From contig NZ_JAKRFN010000027.1 in NCBI RefSeq assembly GCF_022348085.1, positions 1-64,000 of the forward strand: a DNA stretch of 64,000 nucleotides. The letters run 5' to 3'. This document shows positions 61,420 to 64,000 of the stretch, piece after piece. This DNA comes from Mycobacterium sp. PSTR-4-N. GTDB lineage: Bacteria > Actinomycetota > Actinomycetes > Mycobacteriales > Mycobacteriaceae. A program made the translations under genes and the position numbers. Each line of letters begins with the position of its first letter. Positions within the stretch are counted from its first letter, which is position 1. A model generated the notes under the pieces. The model saw only the letters and a list, made by a program, of their open reading frames with translations. It was not told the DNA's origin and made no database searches.

Positions 61420-62268
61420 ATGGTTACCGCATTCGTGCTTTCCGGAGGGGGGAGCCTGGGCGCGGTACAGGCGGGGATGCTCCTCAGTTTGTTCGAGGCG
61501 GGCGTCACGCCGGACATGGTCGTCGGCACGTCAGTGGGCGCATTCAACGGAGCGTGGGTAGCGGCCCGACCCGATGTCGCCGGAACCAAGGATCTAATCG
61601 GTGTGTGGCACTCATTGTCCAAACGAGACGTGTTTCCCACCCGCCTGAGTACCAGCGTGCTCTGCATCCTCGGGCGACGCCGACACTTCGCATCCGGTGA
61701 CGGATTACGACGCATCCTTGATCAGCACCTACGCTTTCAGCTACTCCAGGACGCCCCCACGCCGTTTCATTGCGTGGCAACCGACGTGCTGTCAGGGGAA
61801 GATGTGCTGCTCTCGTCGGGAGATGCGGCCGACGCCATCGCCGCAAGTGCGGCCATACCCGCGATCCTTCCGCCGGTGTGTATCGACGGCCGGGACCTGA
61901 TGGATGGTGGCGTCGTCAACAACACCCCGCTGTCGCATGCCGTGGGACTCGGCGCCGACGTCATCTACGTGTTGCCAACCGGCTACGCGTGCGCTCTGCG
62001 ATCTGCACCCAAAGGCGCGATGGGTTTGGCAATGCACGCAATGACGATCGCGATCAACCAGAGGCTCGCCAACGATGTCGACCGCTTCGAGGGCGCCGTC
62101 GACATCCGTGTGATCCCACCGCTGTGCCCGGTTCGCGTGGCGCCAACGGATTTCTCCCAGGCCGCGTCGCTGATCGAACAGTCCCACGCCGCCACCCATG
62201 ACTGGCTGCGGCGCGCACATAGTGCGGTGGGGCAGGCCTCTCTGTTGGAACCGCACCGGGACAATTGA
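61420..62268 (+). CDS. patatin-like phospholipase
   Basis: This encodes 282 residues. VLSGGGSLGAVQAGML is the oxyanion-hole GGGxxG motif, VGTSVGAFNGAW holds the nucleophile GTSVG, and DLMDGGVVNNTPL holds the catalytic Asp (DGG). The dyad is complete. It is likely cytosolic, hydrolysing acyl lipids. I chose the ATG at 61420, where relatives begin, but no clear ribosome binding site is seen; the ATG at 61369 is an alternative. It converges with the sigma factor gene. Confidence 0.85.
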   Translation: MVTAFVLSGGGSLGAVQAGMLLSLFEAGVTPDMVVGTSVGAFNGAWVAARPDVAGTKDLIGVWHSLSKRDVFPTRLSTSVLCILGRRRHFASGDGLRRILDQHLRFQLLQDAPTPFHCVATDVLSGEDVLLSSGDAADAIAASAAIPAILPPVCIDGRDLMDGGVVNNTPLSHAVGLGADVIYVLPTGYACALRSAPKGAMGLAMHAMTIAINQRLANDVDRFEGAVDIRVIPPLCPVRVAPTDFSQAASLIEQSHAATHDWLRRAHSAVGQASLLEPHRDN

Positions 62269-62344
62269 TGACCCGTGCCACCGCCAAAGGCGCTGGACAC
62301 CAACGGGTTACGATCCAAACACCGATGCCCACTGGTGGCGGCGA

Positions 62345-63019
62345 CTATAGGCCAGAGGGACGTCGAGGTGACCGGGCTCTTGGACCGTTCGCGTAGTCAG
62401 CCAGCTGTGCGCGCAGTCGAATCCGGCTCCTCGATAGGCGGGAAGTGACCGTTCCAAGTGGAATCCCCAGGAGGATCGCGGTGTCGGCATAGGTGAGACC
62501 CTCGACGCCAACGTGGTACAGCACTTTCTGGAACCCCTCCGGCAGCGACCGCAGTGCTTCTTCTATTCGGCGGTCGGACAGACCGTCCAAGGCCTCGTCT
62601 TCCGCCGAGCGCGCGAACCGTGCCGAACGAGAAGTAATGCCAACGATCCCGATATCAGCAATTGCAACGACGCTAAAGGCCTCTGGGCGCCGTTGCTTCA
62701 GCCGGTGGGAGCTGATCCAGCGGTTGTGCATGATCCGATAGAGCCACGCCCTCAGATTGGTGCCAGGCTGGAAGCGGTCGAATCCCAGGAATGCGTTCAT
62801 CATCGTGTCCTGAACCAAATCCTCCGCATCAACATCCCGGCGTGTGAGTCGCCGGGCCGAGCAGAGGAGCGCGGCACGATAGGGCAGGGCTTCACGTTCG
62901 AACCGCTCGGCAAGCGCCGGTGCCGACCCAGCTGGACACCTGGCGTTGGGCGTATCTCGACCCCTGTGCCCCGGATTCGGCAGTGCCTCCGCGCCGTACT
63001 GAAGCGGTAGGTCTGTCAT
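62345..63019 (-). CDS. ECF sigma factor, SigH/SigR-like
   Basis: This encodes 224 residues. Region 2 reads YRAALLCSARRLTRRDVDAE, DLVQDTMMNAFLGFDRFQPG, TNLRAWLYRIMHNRWISSHR. Region 4 reads ALRSLPEGFQKVLYHVGVEG, then LTYADTAILLGIPLGTVTSR. This is the SigH/SigE-like group that governs thiol-oxidative stress in mycobacteria. The usual zinc anti-sigma gene (RshA/RsrA type, HxxxCxxC) does not follow, so control is unclear. The ATG at 63019 has a weak ribosome site; the frame continues open to 63181. Confidence 0.87.
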   Translation of the reverse strand: MTDLPLQYGAEALPNPGHRGRDTPNARCPAGSAPALAERFEREALPYRAALLCSARRLTRRDVDAEDLVQDTMMNAFLGFDRFQPGTNLRAWLYRIMHNRWISSHRLKQRRPEAFSVVAIADIGIVGITSRSARFARSAEDEALDGLSDRRIEEALRSLPEGFQKVLYHVGVEGLTYADTAILLGIPLGTVTSRLSRSRIRLRAQLADYANGPRARSPRRPSGL

Positions 63020-63161
63020 TGTGCCGAGATGCTCACGTAGTGGCCCGTCTTGCCTATTCCTATGTGTGACGACAATTGACTTTCCTTTATCGGACCGATG
63101 ATCGCGTCTGTGTGCTGGGTACGTACACCTATTCACGCAGCGATTTGTTGGCACCGGTATG

Positions 63162-63692
63162 TCAGTGCGGTGTGTCTCCACGATCGGCAGTCATCGACGC
63201 ACTCGGGGCGATAGCCTGTAGGGCGTCTGCGAGCGTCAAAATCGAGACTCCCAGTAGGACGATGTCCTTGATAAGGAACTGGCCGGTCATCGACAGGAGC
63301 GGGAATCCGCCGGCCGACGCCTCGCCCACTCCAGGAGTGGTGAAAAGAAAAGTCAGGGTGCTCACGAAGAGCAGAATTGCCAAGAGGCTCCCTGCCACCG
63401 AGATCGCAGGAAACCACGGCTTTACGACCAACAGTAGAGCGGTGACGATCTCGACGATGCCCAGCATCAGCGAAAAAGCGTCAACGCTGAACAGGTGATA
63501 CATCCAACCCATGAAGGGACTATTCGACACCAAGGGTTGGATGTTCTGCGCCTCGTATGTGTGGAATTTCAGAATTCCTATCCACCCGATGACACCCGCC
63601 AAGCCGTAACGCGCGACGATATTGCCCACAGAGCTAACCGCAGACTCGGCATTCGACAATCTAGCCATGACGACTTTGATATCCGTAGCCAT
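63162..63692 (-). CDS. DUF417 membrane protein (RclC/YkgB-like)
   Basis: This encodes 176 residues with four membrane helices: RYGLAGVIGWIGILKFHTYE, then VDAFSLMLGIVEIVTALLLV, AISVAGSLLAILLFVSTLTF, and FLIKDIVLLGVSILTLADAL. NSPFMGWMYHLFS lies in the first loop. The family's best-known member is E. coli RclC (YkgB), encoded with RclA and induced by hypochlorous acid. GGAAGG precedes the ATG. A decayed copy lies at 50120-50480. Confidence 0.87.
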   Translation of the reverse strand: MATDIKVVMARLSNAESAVSSVGNIVARYGLAGVIGWIGILKFHTYEAQNIQPLVSNSPFMGWMYHLFSVDAFSLMLGIVEIVTALLLVVKPWFPAISVAGSLLAILLFVSTLTFLFTTPGVGEASAGGFPLLSMTGQFLIKDIVLLGVSILTLADALQAIAPSASMTADRGDTPH

Positions 63693-64000
63693 TAGTTATG
63701 CCTTCCGTTCTAGAATTTCGGGGACTGTATACGTCTAATATGCCTGAGTGGGGCACATCGTATTACTTTGGCGGATATGAACCGCATGTAAATGCACTTG
63801 CGACTGCCTTCAGGGCAAAAGATACACCGGAGCTATAGAGGGTGCGACCGCATGTCGGCTGATAGATGATCGTCTAGAAGTAGTGCTTTTACTTAGGTAT
63901 CACATTCGCTTATGGCGGTTGTTTCATTCGGCGTTGCATTTCAGAAAGAGCGCACACTCAAGCGGTCGGAGTCCGCGTCAGTGCACCAACGGCGAACTCC
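63693..64000. other. upstream region at the right edge, lower G+C
   Basis: This stretch is visibly richer in A+T than the rest of the window. It must hold the promoter of the DUF417 gene; TATACA and TATTAG are possible -10 words on the minus strand. No gene is recognised. Confidence 0.45.

Noticed and set aside
63118..63130. GTACGTACA near the sigma factor gene as a regulon site
   Set aside because: The two GTAC words are directly adjacent rather than separated by 6 bp, so the dimer spacing is wrong.
1..64000. tRNA or rRNA genes and an attachment site
   Set aside because: I looked for tRNA-like CCA ends and GTTCRA loops near the module boundaries and for rRNA signatures and saw none I could support; a dedicated covariance search would be needed to be sure.

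Overview
The window is high-G+C DNA with actinobacterial gene content. I infer a Mycobacterium/Mycolicibacterium-type host from the seven-gene pentose-phosphate operon with opcA, the F420-type reductase, the small lipoprotein, a leaderless TetR gene, and many TetR, SnoaL and NmrA accessory genes. It reads as a large plasmid or genomic island. There are many gene fragments and frameshifted genes, two IS remnants, and no tRNA or rRNA gene that I can see.

Region 1 (about 1-7.64 kb) is a plasmid/phage-type module. On the minus strand are small zinc-ribbon proteins, a NrdH-type redoxin, a DpdA-like (tRNA-guanine transglycosylase superfamily) DNA-modification enzyme and a phage-type cytosine-C5 methyltransferase. 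Two leader regions share a 19-bp element. The module ends at about 7.645 kb, where a 5'-less gene abuts a 3'-less SnoaL gene.

Region 2 (7.65-28.8 kb) is a mosaic of small regulated units among decayed genes. Intact units include SDR plus F420 reductase with a divergent MarR, amidase with a divergent TetR, an alpha/beta hydrolase, a KefB-type antiporter with TetR regulators, a histidine phosphatase, and MsrA with a degenerate MsrB. Decayed genes include a split unknown gene, DUF4188, a methyltransferase, argS, an NmrA gene, a TetR gene and an acs fragment.

Region 3 (29.0-41.0 kb) holds a GH15 trehalase/glucoamylase and pgi-gnd-tkt-tal-zwf-opcA-pgl. This is a complete NADPH-generating pentose-phosphate cycle, preceded by a fragment of a second tal.

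Region 4 (41.4-49.9 kb) carries three copies or fragments of a sulfite-oxidase/MsrP-like molybdoenzyme. One copy still has its FAD reductase and DUF6510 partners. Also here are a DUF1003 protein, an AhpD-like protein, an RraA-like protein, and an NmrA/TetR pair with a divergent TetR.

Region 5 (50-55.2 kb) is a phosphonoacetate module: phnA, an OPA-type transporter, LysR and a truncated acs, preceded by decayed phnA and DUF417 copies. Region 6 (55.2-63.7 kb) has a hydrolase-OsmC fusion coupled to an RclA-like flavoprotein disulfide reductase, a diguanylate cyclase, LysR, an RraA-like protein, a patatin, a SigH-like ECF sigma factor and a DUF417 (RclC/YkgB-like) protein.

The strongest new signal is a 16-bp palindrome, TGTAC-N6-GTACA. 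It occurs seven times exactly and at least four more times with one mismatch, all outside the genes I call, usually 30-100 bp before a start and often overlapping a -10-like TACANT. Its targets (lipoprotein, antiporter, TetR, MsrB/MsrA, molybdo-oxidoreductase, OsmC fusion plus RclA-like reductase, RraA-like) resemble an oxidative or reactive-chlorine stress regulon. One of three related LmrA/YxaF-like TetR proteins encoded here may control it, and the pentose-phosphate operon could supply the NADPH. This functional reading is inference.
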